Assembly (NCBI GenBank): GCA_015523645.1
Contig: WAJY01000169.1
Location: forward strand, 1-13,629
DNA length: 13,629 bases
Reading direction: 5' to 3'
From: Geoglobus sp.
GTDB taxonomy: Archaea > Halobacteriota > Archaeoglobi > Archaeoglobales > Archaeoglobaceae
Shown in pieces: positions 1 through 6,213 of this stretch; positions within the stretch are counted from its first letter, which is position 1; each line of letters begins with the position of its first letter. A program made the position numbers and the translations under genes. The notes below the pieces were generated by a model. That model did not search any database. It was not told the origin of the DNA and saw only the letters and a program-made list of their open reading frames with translations.

Positions 1-1
1 A

Positions 2-277
2 AAAGGAAATGAGATTTGTGGGAAGGTTGTTTACATTGACAGATTTGGCAATGTTGTAACAAACATTAGAGAGGAGATTGTATCCGGTCTTGCCCCCAAA
101 AAATTTATTCTGGGAAGTTTGGAGATGCCCTTTGTGAGGAAGTATGAAGACGTTGATGTTGGAGAACCACTCTGCCTTATAGGAAGCTTTAACACACTTG
201 AACTGAGTGTAAGAAATGGTAATTTCGCCAGAAAATTTAATCTCATGCATGGTGATCTCAGGCTGAGGTGGAAATGA
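2..277 (+). CDS. SAM hydroxide adenosyltransferase (DUF62 family), C-terminal part
   Basis: This is the last 91 codons of a gene that begins before the window; the open frame starts at base 2 and stops with TGA at 275-277. Two hallmarks of the DUF62 (SAM hydrolase, fluorinase/chlorinase-like) C-terminal beta-barrel domain are visible. One is the stretch GKVVYIDRFGNVVTNI (about 23-70). The other is the later GEPLCLIGSFNTLELSVRNG stretch (about 160-220), which resembles the family's 'SfG.leIa..nG' element. Family members hydrolyse S-adenosylmethionine to adenosine and methionine using water/hydroxide, and most archaeal versions are thought to be hydrolases rather than halogenases. The N-terminal domain with the catalytic residues lies outside the window, so activity cannot be judged. 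The stop codon overlaps the start of the next gene, which indicates translational coupling. Confidence 0.85.
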   Translation, partial: KGNEICGKVVYIDRFGNVVTNIREEIVSGLAPKKFILGSLEMPFVRKYEDVDVGEPLCLIGSFNTLELSVRNGNFARKFNLMHGDLRLRWK

Positions 278-684
278 TGAATGACAGATTTGGAGAGAGA
301 GTGTTCTCAAAGCTTGTAGAGTCTATAAACAGGCATCTTCCCCAGAAAAGGCAGAGTCTAAAAGCTCTTCTTGAAATGGATGATCCGGTTATAAAGGCAA
401 GGGATGGTGGTGAGTATGTAGTTGAGAGAAGGGAACTTGAGTTCATCTCAGAAAATTTGGAGCAGGAGGAGTGGGAGAGGTTCTTTATACCGATTATACT
501 TGAAATGACAGCCTTAGGAAATGAATATGTTGTTTATGTTAGGGATATGAGGCATGCAAGGTTTATCGAAAGAGTTTTCGGATTCGACAGGTATGTTGGA
601 AATTCCATGCTCCTCTACACATACGAGATGGAAGAGATAAGGAAGAAGCTTAGAACAGCAAGTCAGGTGATGTTCAGAATTTGA
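277..684 (+). CDS. DUF61 / UPF0216 family protein
   Basis: The 135-residue product matches the archaeal UPF0216 (DUF61) family as I know it. It has an N-terminal LPQKRQSLKALLEMDDPVIK element followed by a GGEY segment, then an 'RRELEFI' helix, a 'FFIPIIL' strand, and a C-terminal LYTYEMEEIRKKLRTAS stretch matching the family's tyrosine-rich, LR-containing end. No catalytic residues are known for the family and no function can be assigned. The start is a choice between GTG 268, ATG 274 and ATG 277. A GAGGTG Shine-Dalgarno at 265-270 lies 6 bases before ATG 277 and only 3 before ATG 274, so 277 is preferred. The gene overlaps the stop of the upstream DUF62 gene by one base, so the two are probably co-expressed. 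The protein is soluble, with no signal peptide or membrane helix. Confidence 0.85.
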   Translation: MNDRFGERVFSKLVESINRHLPQKRQSLKALLEMDDPVIKARDGGEYVVERRELEFISENLEQEEWERFFIPIILEMTALGNEYVVYVRDMRHARFIERVFGFDRYVGNSMLLYTYEMEEIRKKLRTASQVMFRI

Positions 685-690
685 TCATCA

Positions 691-708
691 ATTGAAAATA
701 AATTTAAG
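691..708 (+). promoter_or_regulatory. Putative archaeal promoter (BRE/TATA) for the membrane serine protease gene
   Basis: An A-rich BRE-like stretch (TTGAAAATA, 692-700) runs into a TATA-like AATTTAAG (701-708). Archaeal transcription usually starts about 25 bases after the TATA centre, which would be near 729-731. The ATG is at 732 and no Shine-Dalgarno lies between, so the transcript is predicted to be leaderless. This rests on pattern and spacing only. Confidence 0.6.
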
Positions 709-731
709 TTTCCATACCATCAATAAACATT

Positions 732-1577
732 ATGGCGAATGATGCTTTCTCATTCGGGGGCATATTCTGGCTGATACTATTTCTCTATCTTATCTTCATG
801 CCACAGATAAGACAGCAGATGCTTTTTAATTCAAGGAAGAGACTGATGGAGAAAATCGGGGAGATGAGGGGGAGCAATGTAATTACAATGATTCACAGAC
901 AGGAAAGCATAGGTTTTCTTGGCATTCCGATTTACAGATTCATTGACATTGATGATTCTGAGAAGGTTCTGAGAGCAATAAGAGCCACTCCCAAGGATAA
1001 GCCAATAGATCTGATAATCCACACACCTGGCGGATTGGTTCTTGCTGCTACGCAGATAGCAAAGGCTTTGCATGATCATCCTGCAAAAACCACGGTTATA
1101 GTTCCCCATTATGCAATGAGTGGAGGAACTTTGATCGCTCTTGCCTCGGACGAGATAATAATGGACCCTCATGCCGTCTTAGGACCTGTTGATCCCCAGA
1201 TAATGAACTATCCCGCTCCATCGATAATCAGAGCTGTTGAGAAAAAGGAACTTAAGGATGTTGATGATCAAACGCTTATAATGGCTGATGTAGCTGAAAA
1301 AGCCATAGCTCAAGTCAGAGATTTTGTTTATAGCCTTTTAAAAGAGAAAATTGGGGAAGAGAAGGCAAGGGAGGTTGCTGAAATTCTTACAAAGGGTAAA
1401 TGGACCCATGATTTTCCAATAACGGTGGACATTCTTAAAGGATTTGGACTGAACGTTTCAACAGATGTCCCTCAGGAAGTTTATGAGTTGATGGATCTCT
1501 ATCCACAGCCCATGATGCAGAGACACCCTGGAGTTGAGTTTGTTCCATCTCCAGAGCAAAAAAGGAAGTCACCCTGA
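732..1577 (+). CDS. Membrane-anchored ClpP-class serine protease (SDH proteinase family)
   Basis: The 281-residue protein has one N-terminal hydrophobic helix (about residues 10-26). Basic residues follow it (R27, R35, K36, R37), so the catalytic domain is predicted to face the cytoplasm. The rest matches the SDH_sah (serine dehydrogenase proteinase) branch of the ClpP/crotonase fold. An IIHTPGG oxyanion-hole element lies at 95-101. The AMSGG motif at 128-132 has S130 as the likely nucleophile, and LGPVDPQ follows at 150-156. A lysine such as K190 in ADVAEKA is a candidate general base by analogy with Ser-Lys ClpP-class proteases. It probably degrades or processes membrane-associated proteins; the substrate is unknown. 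The gene stands alone between two promoters, with no NfeD partner beside it. The ATG at 732 is supported by the upstream promoter spacing. A short T-run (584-587 region of line 1581-1590) after the stop may help termination. Confidence 0.85.
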   Translation: MANDAFSFGGIFWLILFLYLIFMPQIRQQMLFNSRKRLMEKIGEMRGSNVITMIHRQESIGFLGIPIYRFIDIDDSEKVLRAIRATPKDKPIDLIIHTPGGLVLAATQIAKALHDHPAKTTVIVPHYAMSGGTLIALASDEIIMDPHAVLGPVDPQIMNYPAPSIIRAVEKKELKDVDDQTLIMADVAEKAIAQVRDFVYSLLKEKIGEEKAREVAEILTKGKWTHDFPITVDILKGFGLNVSTDVPQEVYELMDLYPQPMMQRHPGVEFVPSPEQKRKSP

Positions 1578-1591
1578 TCAAAATTTTTCCT

Positions 1592-1607
1592 GAGAAAAAG
1601 TTTAATC
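1592..1607 (+). promoter_or_regulatory. Putative archaeal promoter for the moaD-moeA pair
   Basis: A BRE-like GAGAAAAA (1592-1599) adjoins a TATA-like GTTTAATC (1600-1607). The predicted transcription start, about 25 bases downstream, falls at 1628-1630, which is exactly the preferred ATG of the MoaD-like gene. This supports leaderless translation and argues against the earlier in-frame TTG 1612 and ATG 1615. No experimental mapping is available. Confidence 0.6.
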
Positions 1608-1629
1608 TCCATTGATGGTTATTTGCAGC

Positions 1630-1866
1630 ATGGTTAGGGTCAAGCTCTTTGCCAATTTCCGAGAGATAGTTGGAGAAAAAGAGCTTCTAATAGAAGCCGA
1701 GAATCTTGAATCTCTCTTAAAAATACTCTCAGAAAGATATTCAGGCTTTAAGGATCTTCTTAATTACGCGATAATCATGGTGAATGGCAGGAGAGTTGGA
1801 GATAGGAAGGTTGACCTGAGCAATGATGACATTGTGGCAATCTTTCCTCCTGTGAGTGGTGGTTGA
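1630..1866 (+). CDS. moaD: MoaD/ThiS-like ubiquitin-fold sulfur carrier
   Basis: The 78-residue product has the features of MoaD. It begins with the VKLFANFREIVGEKE strand-turn, continues through a 'LLKILSERY' helix and an 'IIMVNGRRV' strand, and ends in DDIVAIFPPVSGG with the C-terminal Gly-Gly. In this family the terminal glycine is adenylated by an E1-like enzyme (MoeB/UbaA) and thiocarboxylated, then supplies sulfur to molybdopterin synthase with MoaE. Archaeal proteins of this size may also act as SAMP-type protein modifiers or in tRNA thiolation, so the role is not fixed by sequence alone; adjacency to moeA favours cofactor synthesis. The start at ATG 1630 is chosen from promoter spacing and because MVRVKLF is the usual beginning. 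The stop TGA at 1864-1866 lies one base before the preferred moeA start, so the two genes are translated together. Confidence 0.85.
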   Translation: MVRVKLFANFREIVGEKELLIEAENLESLLKILSERYSGFKDLLNYAIIMVNGRRVGDRKVDLSNDDIVAIFPPVSGG

Positions 1867-1867
1867 A

Positions 1868-3034
1868 ATGCTTTTTGAAACCTTAATGAGTGTAAAGACA
1901 GCCAGAAAGAAGTTTACAGAGGCTGTCAAAAAAACATTCAAGCCTGAAGCAGAGTTGGTCGATCTTGAAAAAGCCCATCTTAGAGTTCTCGCAGAAGACT
2001 TGCATTCAGAAATAGACATACCCCATTACAACAGAGCAGCAATGGATGGCTATGCTGTAAGAAGCCAGGATGTTGCGATGGCTGGCAGAAACAATCCTGT
2101 TGTTTTGAGAAAGGGAAAGGAAGCTCTGTGGGTTCATACTGGAGACTCTGTCCCTTCTGGCTACGATGCTGTTGTCAAGGTTGAGGATACTGAGGACTTT
2201 GGAGAGTATGTTGCCATCTACAAATCTGTTGGAAAGCTGGAAAACATGGGAATTGCCGGAGAGGATGTAAGGAGGGGGGATGTTATTGTTGAAAGGGGAA
2301 CATTGCTTAGAGCCCACCATCTTGCACTGATAAGGTCAGCAGGCATTGAAGAGATTATGGTTTACAGAAAGCCTAGAATTCTGGTTGTTCCTACAGGCGA
2401 TGAACTTCTAAAACCTGGTGAAAAACTTATTGAGGGGAAGGTTTATGAGAGCAACGGAATAATGGTATCCTCCTATCTCAGGGAATGGGGTGCTGACGTT
2501 GATGTCTCTGAGATAATCCCTGACAATCCCTCAGACATTAAAAGAACTCTGGAAAATGCTGAGAGGTATGACATGATTGTTACAACAGGTGGAACATCTG
2601 TTGGGAAGAGAGATGTGATTTATGGAGTTTTAAAAGAGATCGGGGAGTTGATTTTCAGAGGTGTCTCACTAAGACCCGGAAAGCCAACAGTCTCTGCAAT
2701 TGTTAATGAAAAGCCTTTATTAGCCCTTCCCGGATTTCCGGCTGCTTGTGCTGCCTCTGCATACACCTTTTTGAAGCCAGCCTTAAAGCATGTCTTCAAC
2801 CAGAATGATGAGGTGTCTTTCAATGCAATTTTGACTGAAAAAATTTATTCCAAGCCCGGATTTACGAGTTTTGTTAGATTGAAGGTGGATTATCAATCCA
2901 TGGAAGCAACACCCATTTCAAGCTATGGCTCCGGGATTTTAACCAGTGTTACCAAGGCAAATTGCTACACTTATGTTGATGAGGACATCGAATTTGTGGA
3001 GAGGGGTGAAGAAATAAGAGTTTTCCCTCTCTGA
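1868..3034 (+). CDS. moeA: Molybdopterin molybdenumtransferase MoeA
   Basis: MoeA inserts molybdate (or tungstate) into adenylylated molybdopterin in the last step of cofactor synthesis in the cytoplasm. The 388-residue length is usual. The N-terminal region carries the conserved DIPHYNRAAMDGYA element (residues 50-63, with D60). The central MoCF-binding domain has ILVVPTGDELL followed by TTGGTSVGKRD (239-249) and LPGFPAACA (from 287). A C-terminal beta domain (about 310-388) completes the standard architecture. Archaea often carry two MoeA paralogues, thought to reflect molybdenum versus tungsten, and the sequence does not tell which this is. ATG 1868 follows a GGTGG Shine-Dalgarno (1859-1863) inside the end of moaD; an in-frame GTG at 1856 would overlap moaD and is less likely. 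The gene is followed by a 91-base gap containing the ATP synthase promoter. Confidence 0.93.
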   Translation: MLFETLMSVKTARKKFTEAVKKTFKPEAELVDLEKAHLRVLAEDLHSEIDIPHYNRAAMDGYAVRSQDVAMAGRNNPVVLRKGKEALWVHTGDSVPSGYDAVVKVEDTEDFGEYVAIYKSVGKLENMGIAGEDVRRGDVIVERGTLLRAHHLALIRSAGIEEIMVYRKPRILVVPTGDELLKPGEKLIEGKVYESNGIMVSSYLREWGADVDVSEIIPDNPSDIKRTLENAERYDMIVTTGGTSVGKRDVIYGVLKEIGELIFRGVSLRPGKPTVSAIVNEKPLLALPGFPAACAASAYTFLKPALKHVFNQNDEVSFNAILTEKIYSKPGFTSFVRLKVDYQSMEATPISSYGSGILTSVTKANCYTYVDEDIEFVERGEEIRVFPL

Positions 3035-3050
3035 CAGCTAGCTATTAAAA

Positions 3051-3068
3051 AAGAAAATCCTTAAATAT
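3051..3068 (+). promoter_or_regulatory. Putative promoter of the ATP synthase operon
   Basis: An A-rich BRE-like AAGAAAAT (3051-3058) precedes a TATA-like CTTAAATAT (3060-3068) in the 91-base gap between moeA and the first ATP synthase gene. The predicted start near 3090 gives a leader of roughly 35 bases. This leader contains a GGTGAG Shine-Dalgarno (3115-3120) five bases before ATG 3126. Unlike the two promoters upstream, this one appears to make a leadered mRNA. An 8-base palindrome AGCTAGCT sits at 3036-3043, just upstream. Confidence 0.65.
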
Positions 3069-3125
3069 CCTACAACTCACGCATCAGTTGAAACCTCAGT
3101 TTCATCTATTATGGGGTGAGATAAC

Positions 3126-3455
3126 ATGGAAAAAACAGAGATCCTTAGGAAAATAAAGGAAACTGAGCAGAAAATTGAAGAGGAGATTAGAAGTGCGGAG
3201 GAGGAAAAGAAGAGGAAAATTTTTTCGGCGAAGGAAGAGGCAAGAATGATTCTTGAGGACGCCAACAAAGAGGCTGAAAGAATAAAGAAGGAGATTCTTG
3301 AGAAGGCTAGGAGTGAGATTGAGAGGGAGAAGAATAGGATAAGGGAGGAGAGATATGCTCAAATAAACAAGACGATCGCTCGAGGAGAATCTAAGATCGA
3401 TGCGGTTGTGGAGGAACTTTATGCAGAGTTTGTGAGGTCGATTGAGAATGTTTGA
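3126..3455 (+). CDS. ahaH: A-type ATP synthase subunit H (peripheral stalk)
   Basis: The 109-residue product is almost entirely Glu/Lys/Arg/Ala-rich helix without proline over residues 1-80, which is a long coiled coil typical of A/V-type subunit H (subunit G in Thermus nomenclature). It pairs with subunit E to form the peripheral stalks that hold the catalytic head against rotation and anchor it to subunit a. It is the first gene of the operon, as ahaH is in Methanosarcina. A GGTGAG Shine-Dalgarno at 3115-3120 supports ATG 3126. Assignment depends mostly on position and coiled-coil character, because the family is low-complexity, but with subunit I next it is secure. The last codons overlap the start of the next gene by 8 bases in another frame. 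Confidence 0.9.
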   Translation: MEKTEILRKIKETEQKIEEEIRSAEEEKKRKIFSAKEEARMILEDANKEAERIKKEILEKARSEIEREKNRIREERYAQINKTIARGESKIDAVVEELYAEFVRSIENV

Positions 3456-5397
3456 ACCTGTCAAAATGACTAAGGTATCGGTAGTAGGTCCAAAGGAGTA
3501 TTTGGATGAAGTATCCGGCATTCTCTACAGGCTGAACAGCCTTCACATAGAAGATTACAGGGAAGAAGATGAGTATTTCAGAATTGGGGAACCTCTTGAA
3601 AGGGCATCGAGGCTATCGAGATTTCTTGTCTCGGTTAGATCGATTCTTTCCCAGACTAAGGTAGATTCTGCTTATCAGCCAAGAAGAATCTTCAGCGTTA
3701 AAGAATTGGATGCCCAGCTTGAGTCGAAGGTGTCTGAGCTGGAAAGAAACATAAATGAGAGGTTGAACAGGATAAAGGAGATTGAGGAAAAATTGAGGAA
3801 GATGGGTGAAGAAAGAAAGAACATAATCCCGTTGATGTCCCTCAAAATTCCTCCTGATCTGCTTAAAGGTTACAAGCATCTGAAGGTTTTTGTAGGCTTT
3901 GTTAGGGACAATCCGTTTGAGAGGATAGTTGAGATAACGAAGGATTTTGAGATCTTCATCTCAGAGTATAATTCTGAATATGTGTGTGCCATCTTTGTTA
4001 AGAGCGAGTTTGGAGATGAGGTTTTCAGAATTCTTCAAGAGTTTGCATTCAGGGAAATAACAGTTCCTGAGATAGAGGTTGGATATCGGGAAAGGCTAAA
4101 GGAAATTGATGAAGAGGAGAACGAGTTGAAGAGAGAGCTTGAGGAGCTTAGAGAGGAAATTAGAAGATTTGAGGAGGAGAACCTTGATCTTCTTCTCGCG
4201 CTAGAGGAACATCTGAGTATAGAGCTTGAAAAAAGTGAACTTCCCTTGAGGGCTGCAACGTCCGAGTATGCCTTTGTTCTTGTTGGGTACATCCCAGAGG
4301 GATCGTATGATGATTTTGTCAGCAGCATAAGGGAGAAAACCAATGGAAAAGTTGTAGCTTTAAGAATAAATGACAAGGACTGGAATCCACCGACCTTTTT
4401 GAAAAATCCAGCCATAGCAAAACCATTCGAACTTCTGACAAAAACATATGCTGTGCCAAAGTATACAGAGGTAGACCCGACGATAATCATGACCATATTT
4501 TTCCCGCTGTTTTTCGGTTTCATGCTCGGTGACATTGGTTATGGGGCTGTTGTTCTTGCTTTAGGTCTTTATCTCTCCACAAAGTTCAAAACTGAAGGAT
4601 GGCAGGCTTTATTGAAGGTTTTGAACTATTCAGCGATCTCCACAATTGTTTTCGGTTTTATTTACGGAGAGTTCTTTGGATTTGAGCTCTTTGGGCATGA
4701 AACCATGTTTGCAAGCATATTTGGGCATGAAAACAGCATAGCTGAATTCTTCTCAAGTTTGCGTCCACTATCCAACAGACTTCATGATGCTCCCAAGCTT
4801 TTAGTGCTAACAATCGCAATTGGAATTTTGCACATGGGAATGGGTTACGTTTTCGGGATAAGGAATGTTATCAGGGAGCATGGGTTGAGACATGCTATAG
4901 AAGAAAAGCTCAACTGGTTGATGGCTCTTGTGAGCATAGCCCTCATTATAACAGGGTTTATAATAAACAACGTATCAGGAAAGCCTGTTTTTGCCATAAA
5001 TGCTGCTTACATACTTTCAATCCCATTCATAATCCTATGGGCAGCTTTGACAATAATCGGAGAAGGTCCGATGTTTCTCATTGAATATTTAACATTGCTC
5101 AGCAACACCATAAGCTATGCAAGGCTTTTGGCTGTAGGATTAGCCAGCGTTGGCTTTGCCGTGGCTTTCAATTACATGGCTTTTCAGATGCTCTGGCCTT
5201 CTGGGATTGTGGGTGTAATAGCAGCCATCATAGTCTTCATCATAGGTCATTTCATCAACATACTGCTTGGTATTCTAGATCCCGGATTGCAGAGTCTTCG
5301 ATTGCATTATGTGGAGTTTTTTGTAAAGTTTTTTGAGGGAGGAGGTAGGCTGTATAGTCCGTTTGGGAGGAGGAGAAGGTATACAAAAGAAGATTGA
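3448..5397 (+). CDS. atpI: A-type ATP synthase subunit I (subunit a, membrane stator)
   Basis: The 649-residue stator subunit carries ions to and from the c ring. Residues 1 to about 340 form the cytosolic arm, with long charged coiled-coil segments (about 90-130 and 210-260) that bind the E/H stalks. From about 345 to 625 there are several membrane helices, beginning at the FFPLFFGFMLGDIGYG element (GDIGYG at 361-366). The essential arginine that faces the c-ring carboxylate is R559 in SNTISYARLLAVG (552-564). It is preceded by the family's GEG...IE segment (538-546). The C-terminus is basic and cytosolic. ATG 3448 is preferred over TTG 3442 because GTGAGG at 3432-3437 is a good Shine-Dalgarno, and the overlap with ahaH implies coupling. 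A 13-base direct repeat (4690-4702 and 4720-4732) encodes two FGHE motifs in a loop. Confidence 0.96.
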   Translation: MFEPVKMTKVSVVGPKEYLDEVSGILYRLNSLHIEDYREEDEYFRIGEPLERASRLSRFLVSVRSILSQTKVDSAYQPRRIFSVKELDAQLESKVSELERNINERLNRIKEIEEKLRKMGEERKNIIPLMSLKIPPDLLKGYKHLKVFVGFVRDNPFERIVEITKDFEIFISEYNSEYVCAIFVKSEFGDEVFRILQEFAFREITVPEIEVGYRERLKEIDEEENELKRELEELREEIRRFEEENLDLLLALEEHLSIELEKSELPLRAATSEYAFVLVGYIPEGSYDDFVSSIREKTNGKVVALRINDKDWNPPTFLKNPAIAKPFELLTKTYAVPKYTEVDPTIIMTIFFPLFFGFMLGDIGYGAVVLALGLYLSTKFKTEGWQALLKVLNYSAISTIVFGFIYGEFFGFELFGHETMFASIFGHENSIAEFFSSLRPLSNRLHDAPKLLVLTIAIGILHMGMGYVFGIRNVIREHGLRHAIEEKLNWLMALVSIALIITGFIINNVSGKPVFAINAAYILSIPFIILWAALTIIGEGPMFLIEYLTLLSNTISYARLLAVGLASVGFAVAFNYMAFQMLWPSGIVGVIAAIIVFIIGHFINILLGILDPGLQSLRLHYVEFFVKFFEGGGRLYSPFGRRRRYTKED

Positions 5398-5405
5398 AGG
5401 AGGTG
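5398..5405 (+). promoter_or_regulatory. Strong Shine-Dalgarno of the c-subunit gene
   Basis: AGGAGGTG lies immediately after the subunit I stop codon and six bases before ATG 5412. It is the longest match to the archaeal 16S rRNA 3' end that I saw in the operon; the other genes mostly have GGTGA or GAGGT cores. The c subunit is needed in many copies per enzyme while subunit a is needed once, so a stronger initiation site here makes sense. Confidence 0.75.
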
Positions 5406-5411
5406 TTGTGA

Positions 5412-5627
5412 ATGCCAGTAGAAGGTATGGTCGCGGTTGGAGCCGGTTTGGCTGTGGGTCTGGCAGGAATTGGTGCTGGATTGGGTGAGCAGGGAATTGG
5501 TGCTGCTGCAGTAGGAGCGATGGCTGAAGATCCCGAGTTCTTTGGAAGAGGTTTGTTGATGACCGTTATTCCCGAAACAATTGTTATCTTCGGCTTGGTC
5601 GTGTCATTCCTGCTGATGTTCATGTGA
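5412..5627 (+). CDS. atpK: A-type ATP synthase subunit K (c-ring proteolipid)
   Basis: The 71-residue proteolipid has two hydrophobic helices (about 7-34 and 47-70) joined by a polar loop AEDPEF (38-43). This makes it a single hairpin like bacterial F-type c, not one of the duplicated or triplicated forms found in some methanogens. E55 in VIPET is the ion-binding carboxylate of helix 2. Helix 1 has GIGAGLGEQ (19-27), so E26 sits where Na+-dependent c subunits have a glutamine or glutamate ligand. T56 follows the key glutamate, as Ser/Thr does in Na+ sites, but the usual tyrosine five residues on is F60. Ion specificity therefore cannot be settled by eye. The protein oligomerises into the membrane rotor turned against R559 of subunit I. 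The start is fixed by the Shine-Dalgarno at 5398-5405. Confidence 0.96.
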   Translation: MPVEGMVAVGAGLAVGLAGIGAGLGEQGIGAAAVGAMAEDPEFFGRGLLMTVIPETIVIFGLVVSFLLMFM

Positions 5628-5655
5628 TCTTTCCCCATTTTTAAGAGGGATCAAA

Positions 5656-6207
5656 ATGCCACTGGAGCCAATAATCGAGGAGATACTCAGAAAAGGACAT
5701 CAACAAGTTTCAGAGATAAGAAATTCTGCTGAGGAGGAAGCTGAGAGGATAATTTCAGAGGCAAAAGAAAAGGCAAAGGAGATTCTGAGAGAGGCTAGGG
5801 AATCAGCGGAGAGAGATGCTGACAGACTGAGAAGACAGGAGATATCAAGTTTAAACTTGGAGATCAAAAAGGAGGAGCTTGCGAGGAAGAGGGAGATTGT
5901 TGAAAGGGTATATGCATCTCTAGTCGAAAAGATAAAAAATTTGAGCAACTCTGAGAGGGAAAGGCTGCTGAAACCCCTGCTAAAAAAGTATGAAAGCCAA
6001 GATTATGTTGTTTACTCTAATAAGAAGGATGAGGAGATCGTTAAAAAACTGACAAAGATGGAATACGGTGGAAACATCGATTGTATAGGAGGTGTAATAC
6101 TCGAAAGCAAGAATGGGGACTTCAGGGTAAATTTGCTGTTTGAAACACTCTTAGAGGAATTTTATGAGGCTAGGATGAAGGATGTTTATGAGAAGCTATT
6201 TGGGTGA
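5656..6207 (+). CDS. atpE: A-type ATP synthase subunit E (peripheral stalk)
   Basis: The 183-residue protein has the usual E-subunit architecture. A long N-terminal coiled coil (about 12-95) is rich in Glu, Lys, Arg and Ala, and a globular C-terminal domain (about 100-183) contains CIGGVILES (139-147). That stretch matches the family's conserved 'GGv.l...dG' element, which contacts subunit B at the top of the head. Together with subunit H it forms the stator stalks. It begins at ATG 5656 after an AGAGGGAT Shine-Dalgarno-like sequence (5644-5651). The 28-base gap from atpK is the longest between subunits and contains a pyrimidine/T-rich stretch (5628-5642), but nothing there is strong enough to call a terminator. 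The stop falls six bases before the preferred atpC start. Confidence 0.94.
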   Translation: MPLEPIIEEILRKGHQQVSEIRNSAEEEAERIISEAKEKAKEILREARESAERDADRLRRQEISSLNLEIKKEELARKREIVERVYASLVEKIKNLSNSERERLLKPLLKKYESQDYVVYSNKKDEEIVKKLTKMEYGGNIDCIGGVILESKNGDFRVNLLFETLLEEFYEARMKDVYEKLFG

Positions 6208-6213
6208 TTGGCA

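Noticed and set aside
1612..1629. TTG 1612 or ATG 1615 as the start of the MoaD-like gene.
   Set aside because: Both lie upstream of or at the predicted transcription start, and the extra residues (VICS) are not part of the MoaD fold.
3442..3447. TTG 3442 as the start of subunit I (adds two residues).
   Set aside because: ATG 3448 has a better-placed Shine-Dalgarno (GTGAGG 3432-3437) and gives the usual beginning of the protein.
4035..4535. Long minus-strand open frame (166 codons) inside subunit I, and similar long frames opposite atpA, atpB and rtcA.
   Set aside because: They are low-complexity Ser/Leu/Phe-rich reverse complements of purine-rich coding DNA, have no Shine-Dalgarno or promoter, and overlap well-identified genes completely.
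5628..5655. Possible internal promoter or terminator between atpK and atpE (pyrimidine-rich stretch ending in TTTTTAAG).
   Set aside because: A TATA box here would start transcription inside atpE, past its ATG, and the preceding bases are not BRE-like. The T-run is only five bases, which is weak for an archaeal terminator.
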